In this document: piece by piece, positions 24,114-32,876 of the stretch
Numbering within the stretch: position 1 is the stretch's first letter
Layout: the number at the start of each line of letters is the position of its first letter
Source: Sphingobium sp. OAS761
GTDB lineage: Bacteria; Pseudomonadota; Alphaproteobacteria; Sphingomonadales; Sphingomonadaceae
Assembly (NCBI RefSeq): GCF_024168485.1
Contig: NZ_JALJVY010000013.1
Span: 62,001 to 126,000 of the forward strand
Direction of reading: 5' to 3'
DNA length: 64,000 bases
Notes under the pieces: generated by a model
Told to the model about the DNA's origin: nothing
Databases searched by the model: none
Seen by the model: the letters and a program-made list of their open reading frames with translations, nothing else
Translations under genes and position numbers: made by a program

Positions 24114-25082
24114 TCAGCCGACCTGGAGTTCCGCCAGTTCGTCGGCGCTGAGCTTCAGGCTCGCGGCCTTCACGCTCTCCTCGATCCGCGCCGGGCTCGA
24201 CGCGCCGAAGATCGGGATCACCTGACCCGGCTGGTTGACCAGATAGGCGAGCGCGACTTCCGACACCGAAACGCCATGGCGCGCTGCGACCGTCTTGGCC
24301 GCTTCGAAGCGCGACTTGTTTGCGGGATTGTCATAGAAGCTCTTGAGCGCGTCGGACACGGCGTCCTCGCCCTTTTCGAGCATGCCGAAATAGCCGCGGC
24401 TCTGGCTGCAATAGGGAATGACGGCAAGGCCGGCATCCTTGAGCGCGCTGCCATGATCCTCGAAATAGAGCTGATAGCCCTGCTGGCCGGCATTCGCTTC
24501 GTTCGGCTTGCCCAGGCCCCAGAAAGGTTCGATCGCTACGAAGCCGGTCTTGTCGTTCGCCTGGGCATAGGCATTGGCTTCCAGCACGCGCGTGTCGGTC
24601 CAGTTGGACGCGCCGAACCAGCGGATCTTGCCCGAATCCTTGGCAGCGTTCAGAAAATCGATGAGTTCGGCGACGGGCGTTTCCGGATTGTCCATGTGCA
24701 GCCAGTAAAGGTCGATCGTATCGACGCCCAGATGATCCAGGCTCTCGTTCAGATCGCTTTCGACATCCTTGGGGTTGACGCGGTTGCGATAATCGCCGGC
24801 GCGCATGTCGAAATGGCCGCCCTTGGTCGCGATCACGAAATCCTCGCGGGCCTTGCCCTTCAGCCAGGCGCCGATAGCACGTTCGCTCGCACCCTTGGGC
24901 GCGTCCGGCATCCAGTCGCCATAGGACCGCGCCGTATCGATGAAGTTGCCGCCCAGTCCGGCGAAGGTGTCGAGGATCGCGTTCGACCGCTCCTGATCGA
25001 TGTTCCAGCCGAGCATGTTGGTGCCGTAGCAAAGGGTGCTGACGGACATATCGGTATTGGCGAGCGTCACTTTCGAAAGCAT
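24114..25082 (-). CDS. Aldo/keto reductase
   Basis: This 322-residue AKR TIM barrel reads from the ATG at 25082 with AGGAG six bases upstream; an in-frame extension to 25130 has no ribosome site. The catalytic tetrad residues are seen as FIDTARSYG (Asp, Tyr), VIATKGGHF (Lys) and YWLHMD (His). The C-terminal IPIFGASSPARIEES binds NADPH phosphate. Related enzymes reduce ketones and aldehydes, including 3-ketosteroids. It is monocistronic, convergent with the hsa operon and divergent from two Lrp-type regulators. Confidence 0.88.
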   Translation of the reverse strand: MLSKVTLANTDMSVSTLCYGTNMLGWNIDQERSNAILDTFAGLGGNFIDTARSYGDWMPDAPKGASERAIGAWLKGKAREDFVIATKGGHFDMRAGDYRNRVNPKDVESDLNESLDHLGVDTIDLYWLHMDNPETPVAELIDFLNAAKDSGKIRWFGASNWTDTRVLEANAYAQANDKTGFVAIEPFWGLGKPNEANAGQQGYQLYFEDHGSALKDAGLAVIPYCSQSRGYFGMLEKGEDAVSDALKSFYDNPANKSRFEAAKTVAARHGVSVSEVALAYLVNQPGQVIPIFGASSPARIEESVKAASLKLSADELAELQVG

Positions 25083-25387
25083 GGCTGTCTCCTGCTGGGG
25101 TTCGTCCCGGACGGGCGAACCGTTGTCCATTTCACCTGTCTGAAGGGCGCCTGGCGCGGTCGGCGCATATCGCCATCGTCACGACGGCCCCTTCCATGGG
25201 TGCCCCTAGGCGTTACGCATTGCGATGATGAAAGAAAAGTACCTTATCCGATTCACGGTTTTTTTCGTGCAATCATCTCCATATTTCGTGGATTGAAACC
25301 GAGTTGTCACCCTGCCGGTGCATAGTGTCTGGTGCTCTCCGACTCCCCGCGCTATGTCTCTTCGACCAGCAGGGAGGCGGGGGCGGA
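25083..25387. promoter_or_regulatory. Divergent intergenic region with TTTCGTG direct repeats
   Basis: This is the only gap longer than 300 bases. It lies between the aldo/keto reductase and the first Lrp-type gene and has an AT-rich centre at about 25225-25300. TTTCGTG occurs at 25263-25269 and 25284-25290, start to start 21 bases apart (two helical turns), and an inverted CACG lies at 25254-25257. This is the kind of phased site that oligomeric Lrp/AsnC proteins bind. No convincing promoter boxes were assigned. Confidence 0.4.
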
Positions 25388-25870
25388 ATGCAGATCAGAA
25401 GTGGGCGGCCGATGGCGGCTCCGTCATTGGATGCTCTTGACGCGAGCATTATCGAGATATTGCGGACCGACGGGCGAGCGACCAATCAGGATATCGCCAA
25501 GAAATTGTCGGTTACCGCCGCGACGGTTTCGGCGCGCCTCCAGAAAATGGAGGATGCTCGTGCGATGCGGGTCGTTGCGGTCACCGACTTTGCAGCGCTG
25601 GGATATAATGTGATTATCGCCCTTGGCGTGAAGGTGCAGGGGCGCGGATTGTCGGACGTCGGCCGAGATCTCGCCGCACTGCCGGAGGTGCTGAGCGTCA
25701 ATGTCATGAACGGCAGGACCGATCTGGAATTGCTGGTCGCCCTGCACGATTTTTCCGATATTCAGCATTTTCTTTACGATCATATCGCGCGCGTCGACGG
25801 TGTCGCCCATATCGAGGCAGGGATCGCCGCCGACATCCTGAAATTCGAATTCAATGTGGCACCGCTATGA
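25388..25870 (+). CDS. Lrp/AsnC-family transcriptional regulator 1
   Basis: This 160-residue protein has an N-terminal winged helix-turn-helix (LDASIIEILRTDGRATNQDIAKKLSVTAATVSARLQKME, about 14-52) and a C-terminal RAM ligand domain. The ATG at 25388 follows GGGAGG by ten bases; an ATG at 25412 is possible. Its stop overlaps the start of a second Lrp-type gene (ATGA), so the two are coupled and may form hetero-oligomers. The likely targets are the divergent aldo/keto reductase promoter and itself. Confidence 0.85.
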   Translation: MQIRSGRPMAAPSLDALDASIIEILRTDGRATNQDIAKKLSVTAATVSARLQKMEDARAMRVVAVTDFAALGYNVIIALGVKVQGRGLSDVGRDLAALPEVLSVNVMNGRTDLELLVALHDFSDIQHFLYDHIARVDGVAHIEAGIAADILKFEFNVAPL

Positions 25871-26355
25871 GCAGTACGAAGAGCAAGCGGCTGGATCAGC
25901 TCGACCAGAAAATCGTCGAGAAACTCGCCCGCGACGCGCGCATCTCCAACCGAGCCATCGCCGCGGACCTGGGCGTCACCGAAGGCACCATTCGGACGCG
26001 CATCAAGCGGCTCCAGGGGGAAGGCCTGATACAGTTTACCGTGGTCAGGGATTTCCGCATGGCGGGATCGCCCAACCTGTGCATGCTCGGCATCGATGCC
26101 GACCCCGCGCACGTCCCGGCGCTGGCCGAAGCATTGCGCGAGATGCCGGAAATCAACTGCGTCGTCGTGCTGCTCGGCCGCTTCAGTCTTCTGGCCATGG
26201 GATTGTTCACCAATATCGAACAGCTCAACGACATTATCGCCAATCAGATTCGCACTTTGCCTGGCGTGCAGCGCGTCGAAACCGGCATATCGGTCCATAA
26301 CCTCAAATATGAGCCTGGCGTGGCCAAGATCACGCCCTGCACCGACGAAGGCTGA
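25867..26355 (+). CDS. Lrp/AsnC-family transcriptional regulator 2
   Basis: This 162-residue protein has an N-terminal helix-turn-helix (LDQKIVEKLARDARISNRAIAADLGVTEGTIRTRIKRL, about 9-46) followed by an AsnC ligand domain. It overlaps regulator 1 by four bases and is clearly a paralogue rather than a duplicate, since the effector domains differ. Tandem overlapping Lrp genes are uncommon and suggest that both proteins are needed at one promoter. It is convergent with an SDR gene 11 bases away. Confidence 0.85.
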   Translation: MSSTKSKRLDQLDQKIVEKLARDARISNRAIAADLGVTEGTIRTRIKRLQGEGLIQFTVVRDFRMAGSPNLCMLGIDADPAHVPALAEALREMPEINCVVVLLGRFSLLAMGLFTNIEQLNDIIANQIRTLPGVQRVETGISVHNLKYEPGVAKITPCTDEG

Positions 26356-26366
26356 ACGGCGGTCGG

Positions 26367-27041
26367 TCAGCAACGACCGGTGACCGGCACGCAGGCGCCA
26401 GTGACCGCTGACGCGCCGTCGGACAGCAGGAAAGCCACGACGCTCGCAACGGCGTCGGGGGTCACCCAGCGACTGAAATCGGCATCTGCCATGTCAGTGC
26501 GGTTCGCCGGCGTGTCTATGATCGATGGCAGCACTGCGTTGACGCGTACGCCCCTGTCCTTTTCCTCCTCGGCCAGGGCTTCGGTCAGCTTGGCGACGCC
26601 GGCCTTGCTCGCGGCATAGGCGCCCATCCCCGCAGCTGCCTTGATCGCACCGGCTGCGCCGATATTGACGATGGCGCCGCCACCGTCGCGCAAGGATGGC
26701 AAGGCGGCGCGCACGGCGTTGACGGCGGTGCGCAGATTGACGTCGAACAATAGGGACCAAGTCGCGACATCCCCGTCGCCCACGGTTTCCCAACGAAATG
26801 TACCCGCGACATTTACCAGCGCCGCGGCCGGTCCGTTTTCCGCGACCGCCGCTTCGATGGCAGCGCGTGCGGCATGCGGGTCGGTCAGGTCGACATCGCC
26901 CCGATAGGAGCCGCCGTCGCTGGCGCCGGCGTCGGGGGCGCGGTCGATGCCGGTCACGACATAACCTGCCGCCCGTAAGGTCCTGGTAACGGCCTGGCCG
27001 AGTATGCCGGCGGCGCCTGTCACAATTGCGTGGGATGTCAC
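26367..27041 (-). CDS. SDR family protein lacking the usual catalytic serine
   Basis: This 224-residue SDR starts at the GTG at 27041, six bases below GGAG. Nucleotide motif TGAAGILG (8-15), VNVAG in place of NNAG at about 77, and Tyr142/Lys146 (GAYAASK) are present. The position of the catalytic serine reads INIGAAGA, with Gly and Ala instead of Ser. It may therefore be a weak or altered enzyme, or use another residue. It ends the minus-strand run that begins with the crotonase at 32770, separated from the transporter by 117 bases. Confidence 0.72.
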   Translation of the reverse strand: MTSHAIVTGAAGILGQAVTRTLRAAGYVVTGIDRAPDAGASDGGSYRGDVDLTDPHAARAAIEAAVAENGPAAALVNVAGTFRWETVGDGDVATWSLLFDVNLRTAVNAVRAALPSLRDGGGAIVNIGAAGAIKAAAGMGAYAASKAGVAKLTEALAEEEKDRGVRVNAVLPSIIDTPANRTDMADADFSRWVTPDAVASVVAFLLSDGASAVTGACVPVTGRC

Positions 27042-27158
27042 ATCTGTCTCCTAATGCCCCGCCAGCCGGCGGGCGCGTTTCGATGCGGACAGTAAGACGA
27101 TTTGACAAAACGGGGAACAGGTCTTCGACCGGATATGCAGAATCTCGTGAAAAGCCGG

Positions 27159-28094
27159 TCAGCCCAGACTCCACAGCACGCCGATGAGTGTCAGCGACGC
27201 GAGGCTGGTCGTCAGCGTCACCGCCCAGGCGCTCAGTTCCATCGCCCACCGCCCGGCCTTGCCGGCAAGGACGAAACTGGACGCGCCGCATGGCATCGCC
27301 GCCATCAGGATGGCGACTTTCGCCCATAGCGGCGGAATGGGCGGCAGCAACAGCAGGAAGCCGGCGGTGATGAGCGGCTGGCCGATCAGCTTCAGCGTAA
27401 CGACCCGCCCGATCGGCCCGGGCGCGGCGTTGCGGCGGGGCAGGGCGATGAAGATGCCGATGGCGGTCAGCGCGCAGGGCGCGGTCGCCTGCGCCAGTGT
27501 CGCCAGCAGCATGTCGGCCGGGCCGGACAGCGGCAGGCCCAGGACCGACCAGGCGACGCCCGCCAGGGCCAGCAGGATGAGAGGGCTGCGGATCACCGAA
27601 CGTGCGGCCAGCTTCACCCCGGTCGTCGTGCCATGCGCCTGCGCCAGGCTCACTTCGCTCATGATAAGGCCGACGGTAAAGACGATGGCGGAATAGATCA
27701 GCATCGTCACGGCCACGGGTGCCGCGCTATCGCGCCCGAAGGCAAGCATGGCAACGGGCAGGCCAATGAAGCCGGTATTGCTGAAACAGGCGCACAGCGC
27801 AGCGATGTTCGCCTCGCCGGTCGGACGCCCGAACCGCCGTTCGACCGCAAAACCAAGCGCATAGGTTGTGAGTGCTCCGGCGGTCACGGCCAGGATCATC
27901 ACCGGCACCGCCAGGCTGCGCGGGTCCATATGGGCGATGGACCGGAAGGTCAGGATCGGAAGGGTGATAGCGATGACAAAGCGGTTCAGCACCTCGAACG
28001 CGCGGTCACCCAATATGTCGTACCGCCCGCACACATAGCCGGTCAGGATCAGCCCGAAAACCGGGAACAGCGCGCCAATAATCGTCATTGCCAT
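27159..28094 (-). CDS. Auxin efflux carrier (AEC) family transporter
   Basis: This 311-residue protein has about ten hydrophobic spans in two halves, beginning IIGALFPVFGLILTGYVCG. A central polar loop (RRNAAPGPIGR) is followed by LKLIGQPLITAGFLLLLPP. Bacterial AEC members export or import organic acids such as malate and malonate. Placement in an operon with acyl-CoA enzymes suggests transport of a carboxylic acid substrate or product. It starts at the ATG at 28094. Confidence 0.82.
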   Translation of the reverse strand: MAMTIIGALFPVFGLILTGYVCGRYDILGDRAFEVLNRFVIAITLPILTFRSIAHMDPRSLAVPVMILAVTAGALTTYALGFAVERRFGRPTGEANIAALCACFSNTGFIGLPVAMLAFGRDSAAPVAVTMLIYSAIVFTVGLIMSEVSLAQAHGTTTGVKLAARSVIRSPLILLALAGVAWSVLGLPLSGPADMLLATLAQATAPCALTAIGIFIALPRRNAAPGPIGRVVTLKLIGQPLITAGFLLLLPPIPPLWAKVAILMAAMPCGASSFVLAGKAGRWAMELSAWAVTLTTSLASLTLIGVLWSLG

Positions 28095-28159
28095 GCCGGA
28101 GTCATTCCAAGGGGAGCGCCGCCATGACGGTCCAGGGCAGGCCGGTCAACAACAGGCTC

Positions 28160-29011
28160 TCAGAACTGGGCGCTGCTTGTCGAAAAACTGCGCAGTGCCG
28201 CATCGTCCAGCGGCAATGTACGGAACTCGTCCGACAGGATTTCGACGCCATAGGGTCCGTCATAGCCTGCCCGGCCGAGCGCGGCGATAAAGCCGGGTAC
28301 GTCGAACTCTCCCTCCCCGCACAGGCGGCGATGACACATCGTGTCTTCGGTGATGCTGCCCCGCATGACGGTCATCGCGTCGCACAGTTCGACTGATATG
28401 ATGAATTGCGCCGGCACATTCGCCACTTCGTTGACCGCACTGCCCGATCGTACCACATGCCATATGTCGATGAGCAGCCCGCCATTGGGCGTGTCGGCCG
28501 CCGCGACCATGGCGAGCGCGCTGGCAAGGTTCGGCATGGTCGAAAAGGGCAGCATCTCCAGGCCGATCTTCAGGCCGTGGCCGCCCGCCTCTTCGCACAG
28601 GGCGGCGAAGGCGTCGGCGAGGGCAGGGCCTTGCGGATCGCCCGGCAGGAAGGGAGGCATCACCTTGATATGGCGTGCGCCCAGCGCGTCCGCCGCCTCG
28701 AACAATGCAGCGCGGGCTGCGTCCGATCGCGCGCGCCGTTCGCCTGTGGCATACCAGTCGGACAGGAACTCCAGTTCCACCAGCGATTGCCCCGCATCGC
28801 GCAGATGACGGCGCAGTACTGCATAATCCTTGCCGCCCTCACGCCAGGCCAGCAGGTCGCCCAGCCAGAAGCCGCTGCCGGTATAGCCCGCCCGGGCCGC
28901 CGCCTCGATCCGCTGCTCCAGCGGGAAGCGGCCAAGATTGTCCGGCCGATCGGGACGGACGTTACCGGCGGTGGTCCAGCAGGTGGCGATCAGCGCGGGC
29001 GTCGTCGTCAC
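28160..29011 (-). CDS. TIM-barrel sugar phosphate isomerase/epimerase-like protein
   Basis: This 283-residue protein is read from the GTG at 29011, whose GTGA overlaps the stop of the upstream SDR; the open frame beyond that lies within the SDR. The AP-endonuclease-2-like barrel is recognisable from KIGLEMLPFS (metal Glu), GGLLIDIWHVVRSG (Asp, His) and GPYGVEILSDEF (final Glu). The substrate is unknown. It belongs to an operon with a 3-hydroxyisobutyrate-dehydrogenase-type enzyme and a CoA-transferase, which hints at hydroxy or keto acid isomerisation. Confidence 0.75.
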   Translation of the reverse strand: MTTTPALIATCWTTAGNVRPDRPDNLGRFPLEQRIEAAARAGYTGSGFWLGDLLAWREGGKDYAVLRRHLRDAGQSLVELEFLSDWYATGERRARSDAARAALFEAADALGARHIKVMPPFLPGDPQGPALADAFAALCEEAGGHGLKIGLEMLPFSTMPNLASALAMVAAADTPNGGLLIDIWHVVRSGSAVNEVANVPAQFIISVELCDAMTVMRGSITEDTMCHRRLCGEGEFDVPGFIAALGRAGYDGPYGVEILSDEFRTLPLDDAALRSFSTSSAQF

Positions 29012-29763
29012 AGCATCTGCCCGCCATTGACATGATAGACCTGTCCGGTGATCCAGCGCCCGTCGCTCGAAAGAAGGTGGGCCACCATCGCGGCCTGATC
29101 CTCCGCCTCGCCGACACGGGGGCTGTGCCCCAGGCCCAGGAAATGGTCCATGGTCAGGTCGGTGATCCCATGGTCTGCCATTTCCGGCGTCACGGTAAAG
29201 CCGGGGGCAATGCAATTGGCGGTGATGCCCTGCTTGCCATAGGCGGCCGATACATGGCGCATCAGGGCGTTCAGGCCGCTTTTGGCCATGGCATAGCAGG
29301 GGCGGACCGGCTCACCCCAGTCGGCCGCGTCCGAACTGGTGTAAACGATCGCGCCCGATCCGCCGGCAAGCAGGTGAGGCAAGACGGCGCGGGTGCAGAG
29401 CAGATGCCCGCGCAGATTGACCGCGATGGTGCGGTCGAACACGGCCAGGTCGACGTCAATGGCGGTGCTGTCATGCAATAGCTGGCGCATGTCGGCGGCA
29501 TTGACGTGCACGCCGTCCAGCCCGCCCAGTCGTTGCACCGCTTCGGTGATCGCGGCGGTGACCGATGCTTCATCGGCGATGTCGATGTGCAAGGCGAAAA
29601 TGTTGCCGCCAATCTCCTGCGCCAGCGCCTCTGCCCGCTTGACGTTGATGTCGGCCGCGCAGACATGCGCACCTTCCGACATCAGACGCCGGACGGTGGC
29701 AGCACCGATCCCGGTCGCCGATCCGATGACGATGATCCGTCTGCGCGCCAGCCGATCGGTCAT
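29008..29763 (-). CDS. SDR oxidoreductase
   Basis: This 251-residue SDR has IGSATGIG (13-20), Ser143/144, Tyr157 and Lys161 (CYAMAKSG) and ends PxYHVNGGQML. The canonical NNAG is replaced by VNAAD at about 87. It starts at the ATG at 29763 with a GGAGAG leader. Its stop overlaps the TIM-barrel gene, and a 15-base gap separates it from the dehydrogenase upstream. It probably oxidises a hydroxyl of the compound handled by this operon. Confidence 0.8.
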   Translation of the reverse strand: MTDRLARRRIIVIGSATGIGAATVRRLMSEGAHVCAADINVKRAEALAQEIGGNIFALHIDIADEASVTAAITEAVQRLGGLDGVHVNAADMRQLLHDSTAIDVDLAVFDRTIAVNLRGHLLCTRAVLPHLLAGGSGAIVYTSSDAADWGEPVRPCYAMAKSGLNALMRHVSAAYGKQGITANCIAPGFTVTPEMADHGITDLTMDHFLGLGHSPRVGEAEDQAAMVAHLLSSDGRWITGQVYHVNGGQML

Positions 29764-29778
29764 TTGCTCTCCTGATGG

Positions 29779-30678
29779 TCAATCCATTCGTGGAGGTTCT
29801 ACTCCGGCATTGTGGCAGGCATAGTCAAGCAGCGCGGAATAATCCTTGGTCGCATAGTCGCCCGCGCGCGCGCCGCCGAACACGGCATGGGCGGCCGACC
29901 CCATCGGCAATCCGACGCGGTTTTCCGCCGCCGCGTTCATGGCGAGCGTCAGGTCCTTGAATGCCAGGTCGATAGTGAAGCCCGGTTCCACGTCGCCCTT
30001 CAGCACCTTGTTGACCATCAGCACGTGAAACTGGCCGTTGCGCGCGGTGGTGCCGCCGGTCACGTCGTGGATGGTCTGGATGTCGAGCCCCAGTTTCGTC
30101 CCGAGCGCGATCGATTCCGCCACGATCTGCGAAGTCGACAGCAGCATGAAATTGTTGATCACCTTCATCCGGCTGCCCATGCCGGGCTTGCCGCAACGGT
30201 AGATGGTGGTGCCCATGGCGTTAAGCGCGGGTTCGACGCGGGCGAAATCCTCGTCCTCGGCGCCGACCATGAACAGGGATTCGCCCTTTTCCGCGTGCAG
30301 CGCCAGCCGCCCGATCGGCGCGTCGACGAAAGCGATGCCCTTGGCCTTGCAGGCTGCCGCGACGCGATCGGTGCCCTTGGCGTCGATGGTGGAAAGGTCC
30401 ATCAACAAGGCGCCGTCGTCGATATTCGCCAGCACTCCGTCCTCGCCCAGCACCACCGCCTCGACATGCTGGGTGGCGGGCAGCACGGTGATGACGATGT
30501 CCTGGCCGCGGCTCGCTTCGGCGACGCTTCCGGCCTTGGTCGCGCCCAGCGCGGCGACCTTGTCCATCTTCGCGTCGTCGATGTCATAGACGGTAACGGC
30601 AAAACCCTTGCGCTGCATGTTCGAGGACATGGGCAGACCCATGGCGCCCAGTCCGATGAAGCCGACTTTCTTGGTCAT
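29779..30678 (-). CDS. 3-hydroxyisobutyrate-dehydrogenase-family enzyme
   Basis: This 299-residue beta-hydroxyacid dehydrogenase has the N-terminal Rossmann motif GFIGLGAMGLPMSSNM (about 6-21), the substrate-binding DLSTIDAKGTD at about 94-104, the DAPIGR stretch at about 119 and the catalytic lysine in GSRMKVINNF at about 166-175. The family oxidises 3-hydroxyisobutyrate, tartronate semialdehyde and related acids with NAD(P). The usual APVSGG is DAPIGRL here, so the substrate may be atypical. It lies between the CoA-transferase and an SDR. Confidence 0.85.
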   Translation of the reverse strand: MTKKVGFIGLGAMGLPMSSNMQRKGFAVTVYDIDDAKMDKVAALGATKAGSVAEASRGQDIVITVLPATQHVEAVVLGEDGVLANIDDGALLMDLSTIDAKGTDRVAAACKAKGIAFVDAPIGRLALHAEKGESLFMVGAEDEDFARVEPALNAMGTTIYRCGKPGMGSRMKVINNFMLLSTSQIVAESIALGTKLGLDIQTIHDVTGGTTARNGQFHVLMVNKVLKGDVEPGFTIDLAFKDLTLAMNAAAENRVGLPMGSAAHAVFGGARAGDYATKDYSALLDYACHNAGVEPPRMD

Positions 30679-30725
30679 GCTCTTTTCCTCTCAATTCCTC
30701 TGGCCCGGCCGGACCGAAACAAAAT

Positions 30726-31973
30726 TCAATGCAGTTTTTCCGCGACGACGCCAGCGTCGACCAGTGCCGCCACTTCCGCCTCGTCCAGGTGTAGCAGATC
30801 GCCCAGCACGGCGCGGGTATCTTCGCCGGACCGGGGCGGCGCGCGGCGATAATCGGCCGGCGTGCGGGAGAATTTGCCCGGATAGCCCAGCACCTTGACC
30901 GGCGTTCCGTCGGACCGGACCATATCGCGGACAACGCCGCGCGCGGCGATCTGCGGGTCGGCAAGAATATCGGGAATCTCATTCACCCGGCCACCGGGGA
31001 GTTTTGCCGCCTCCATCGCGGCGATCAGATCATCCGACTTCCATCGGGCGATCGCCGGCCGCAATTCATCCTGCAACGCCTGACGGTTGGGGGAACGGTG
31101 CCCATTGTCGACGAAGCGCGGGTCGTCGGGCAGGTCGGGCCGGCCGATCAGGTCGCAAAAACTTCGGAACTGGCGGTCGTTGCCAAGCGCCACCAATATG
31201 TCGCCGTCGGCGCAGGCAAAATCCTGATAGGGAACGGTATTGGGATGCTCGTTGCCCAGGCGGCGGGGGATCATGCCGCCGTTCAGATAATTGGACGCCT
31301 GATTGGCCAGCAGCGACACCTGCGTGTCGAGCAGGGCCATGTCGATATGCTGTCCTTCGCCGCAACGGTCACGATGCGCCAGCGCCGCGAGGATGGAGAT
31401 GGACGCATACAGGCCGGTCACCAGATCGCTGATCGGGATGCCGACCTTCATCGGGCCTTCGCCCGGCTCGCCATCCTTGCGCCCGTTGATCGACATGAGC
31501 CCGCTCATGCCCTGGATCAGGAAATCATATCCGCCACGGTCCTTGTACGGGCCATCCTGCCCGAAGCCGGTGATCGAGCAATAGATGAGCTTCGGATTGA
31601 TCGCTGAGAGCGACGCATAGTCCAAGCCATATTTGTCCAGCCCGCCGACGCGGAAATTTTCGACCACTATGTCCGATTCCAGTGCGATCCGGCGGATCAG
31701 TTCGGCACCGCGCGGGTCCGCGAGATTGATCGCCACCGACTGCTTGTTGCGGTTGGCGCACAGATAATAGGCCGCGTCCTTCGACCCGTCATCCAGGAAG
31801 GGCGGTCCCCATCGGCGTGTGTCGTCGCCCTGCCCGGGCTGCTCGACCTTGATCACCTCGGCGCCCAGGTCGCCCAGTATCTGCGTCGACCATGGACCGG
31901 CGAGCACGCGCGACAGGTCCAGGACGCGAAGGCCTGCCAGCGGTCCGGTCGGCTTGGTCGGCGTATCGCTCAC
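30726..31973 (-). CDS. CaiB/BaiF (family III) CoA-transferase
   Basis: This 415-residue protein is read from the GTG at 31973 that overlaps the crotonase stop (GTGA). Family marks are LAGLRVLDLSRVLAGPWSTQILGDLGAEVIKVE at about 12-45, ANRNKQSVAINL at about 80 and the catalytic aspartate in IPISDLVTGLYAS at about 168-180. Such enzymes move CoA between carboxylic acids, including carnitine and bile acids (BaiF). No CoA ligase is visible in the window, so this may be how some acids are activated. Confidence 0.88.
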   Translation of the reverse strand: MSDTPTKPTGPLAGLRVLDLSRVLAGPWSTQILGDLGAEVIKVEQPGQGDDTRRWGPPFLDDGSKDAAYYLCANRNKQSVAINLADPRGAELIRRIALESDIVVENFRVGGLDKYGLDYASLSAINPKLIYCSITGFGQDGPYKDRGGYDFLIQGMSGLMSINGRKDGEPGEGPMKVGIPISDLVTGLYASISILAALAHRDRCGEGQHIDMALLDTQVSLLANQASNYLNGGMIPRRLGNEHPNTVPYQDFACADGDILVALGNDRQFRSFCDLIGRPDLPDDPRFVDNGHRSPNRQALQDELRPAIARWKSDDLIAAMEAAKLPGGRVNEIPDILADPQIAARGVVRDMVRSDGTPVKVLGYPGKFSRTPADYRRAPPRSGEDTRAVLGDLLHLDEAEVAALVDAGVVAEKLH

Positions 31974-32770
31974 TTGTCCTTGAACTCCGGCGGGCGCTTG
32001 CCCAGGAAGGCGGCGATGGCTTCGTGATGATCCTCCGTGTGATGTGCCGCCGCCTGATAAGCGGCCGCCATTTCCAGCAGGGTCGGCAGGGACATGCGTG
32101 CGCCCTCGCGCATCAGCCGCTTCGCCATGCGGGTGGCATGACCCGGATTGGCGGCGATCTTCGTCGCCAGTTCCACCGCGCGGGGCATCAGCGCGTCGGC
32201 GGGCAGCACTTCGGCGACCAGCCCGTAGTCCAGCGCGGTCGCAGCATTGATCGCGTCGCCCGTCAGCGTCATCAGGTTCGCCCGTTGCGGTCCGATGAGC
32301 CGGGGCAGCAACCAGCCGCCGCCGCCGCCCGGAATGATGCCCAGTTTGACATAGCTTTCCGCTACCACGGCGTTGTCCGCCATCAGGCGGATGTCGCACA
32401 TGCACGCGATGTCAAGGCCAAGACCGATGGCCGGACCATTGATAGCCGCGACGACCGGCACTTCCAGTTCGTTGATGGCGGGGCCTATCATCTGCACGCT
32501 GGTGCGATACGCGTTGCGGATTTCATAGGGCGTGCCGCTGAACATCCCGCTGCGTTCGGCCATATATTTGACGTTGCCGCCTGCGCTGAACGCCTTGCCA
32601 TTGCCGGTCAGCACGATCGCGCGAACCGACGTGTCGCGCGCCATGGCCTTGCAGAAATCGACGATTTCCTCGCTCTGGGCGACCTCAGTAATGGTGTTGC
32701 GCTCATCGGGGCGATTGAAACGGGCAATGACGACGGGGCCGTCGCGCTCGACGAGAAGGAATGGGTCCAA
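31970..32770 (-). CDS. Enoyl-CoA hydratase/isomerase (crotonase family)
   Basis: This 266-residue crotonase starts at the TTG at 32770 with GGAG eight bases upstream. Motifs: FNRPDERNTI at about 18, GNGKAFSAGGNVKYM at about 56-70 (oxyanion hole), AAINGPAIGLGLDIA at about 107 and ESYVKLGIIPGGGG at about 138. The rarer start codon may lower its translation. It is the first gene of a seven-gene minus-strand operon and diverges from the LysR gene across a 106-base region with a LysR-type site. Confidence 0.85.
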   Translation of the reverse strand: MDPFLLVERDGPVVIARFNRPDERNTITEVAQSEEIVDFCKAMARDTSVRAIVLTGNGKAFSAGGNVKYMAERSGMFSGTPYEIRNAYRTSVQMIGPAINELEVPVVAAINGPAIGLGLDIACMCDIRLMADNAVVAESYVKLGIIPGGGGGWLLPRLIGPQRANLMTLTGDAINAATALDYGLVAEVLPADALMPRAVELATKIAANPGHATRMAKRLMREGARMSLPTLLEMAAAYQAAAHHTEDHHEAIAAFLGKRPPEFKDK

Positions 32771-32840
32771 ACCGGAATCTCCATTGGCTAGGGCATGGAT
32801 GCGGCTGAGGACCCTAGGCGCGGCGACCCGGGTGCGCTAA

Positions 32841-32863
32841 TATCGTTTTAGGTTCAATTGATA
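32841..32863. promoter_or_regulatory. LysR-type site TATC-N15-GATA (copy 1)
   Basis: TATC at 32841-32844 and GATA at 32860-32863 flank 15 bases in the divergent region. The site lies 14 bases before lysR and about 70 bases before the crotonase operon, which suits autoregulation plus activation of the divergent operon. A matching site lies at 33751-33773. Confidence 0.55.
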
Positions 32864-32876
32864 CACAGGAACTATC

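Noticed and set aside
26360..26379. CGGTCG/CGACCG inverted repeat between the Lrp gene and the convergent SDR as a terminator
   Set aside because: The stem has only six pairs, overlaps the SDR stop codon and has no U-tract; too weak to list.
27058..27073. CCCGCC-AGCC-GGCGGG hairpin between the AEC transporter and the SDR as a terminator
   Set aside because: It has a six-base stem, no U-tract, and lies within what may be one operon; it could be chance in G+C-rich DNA.
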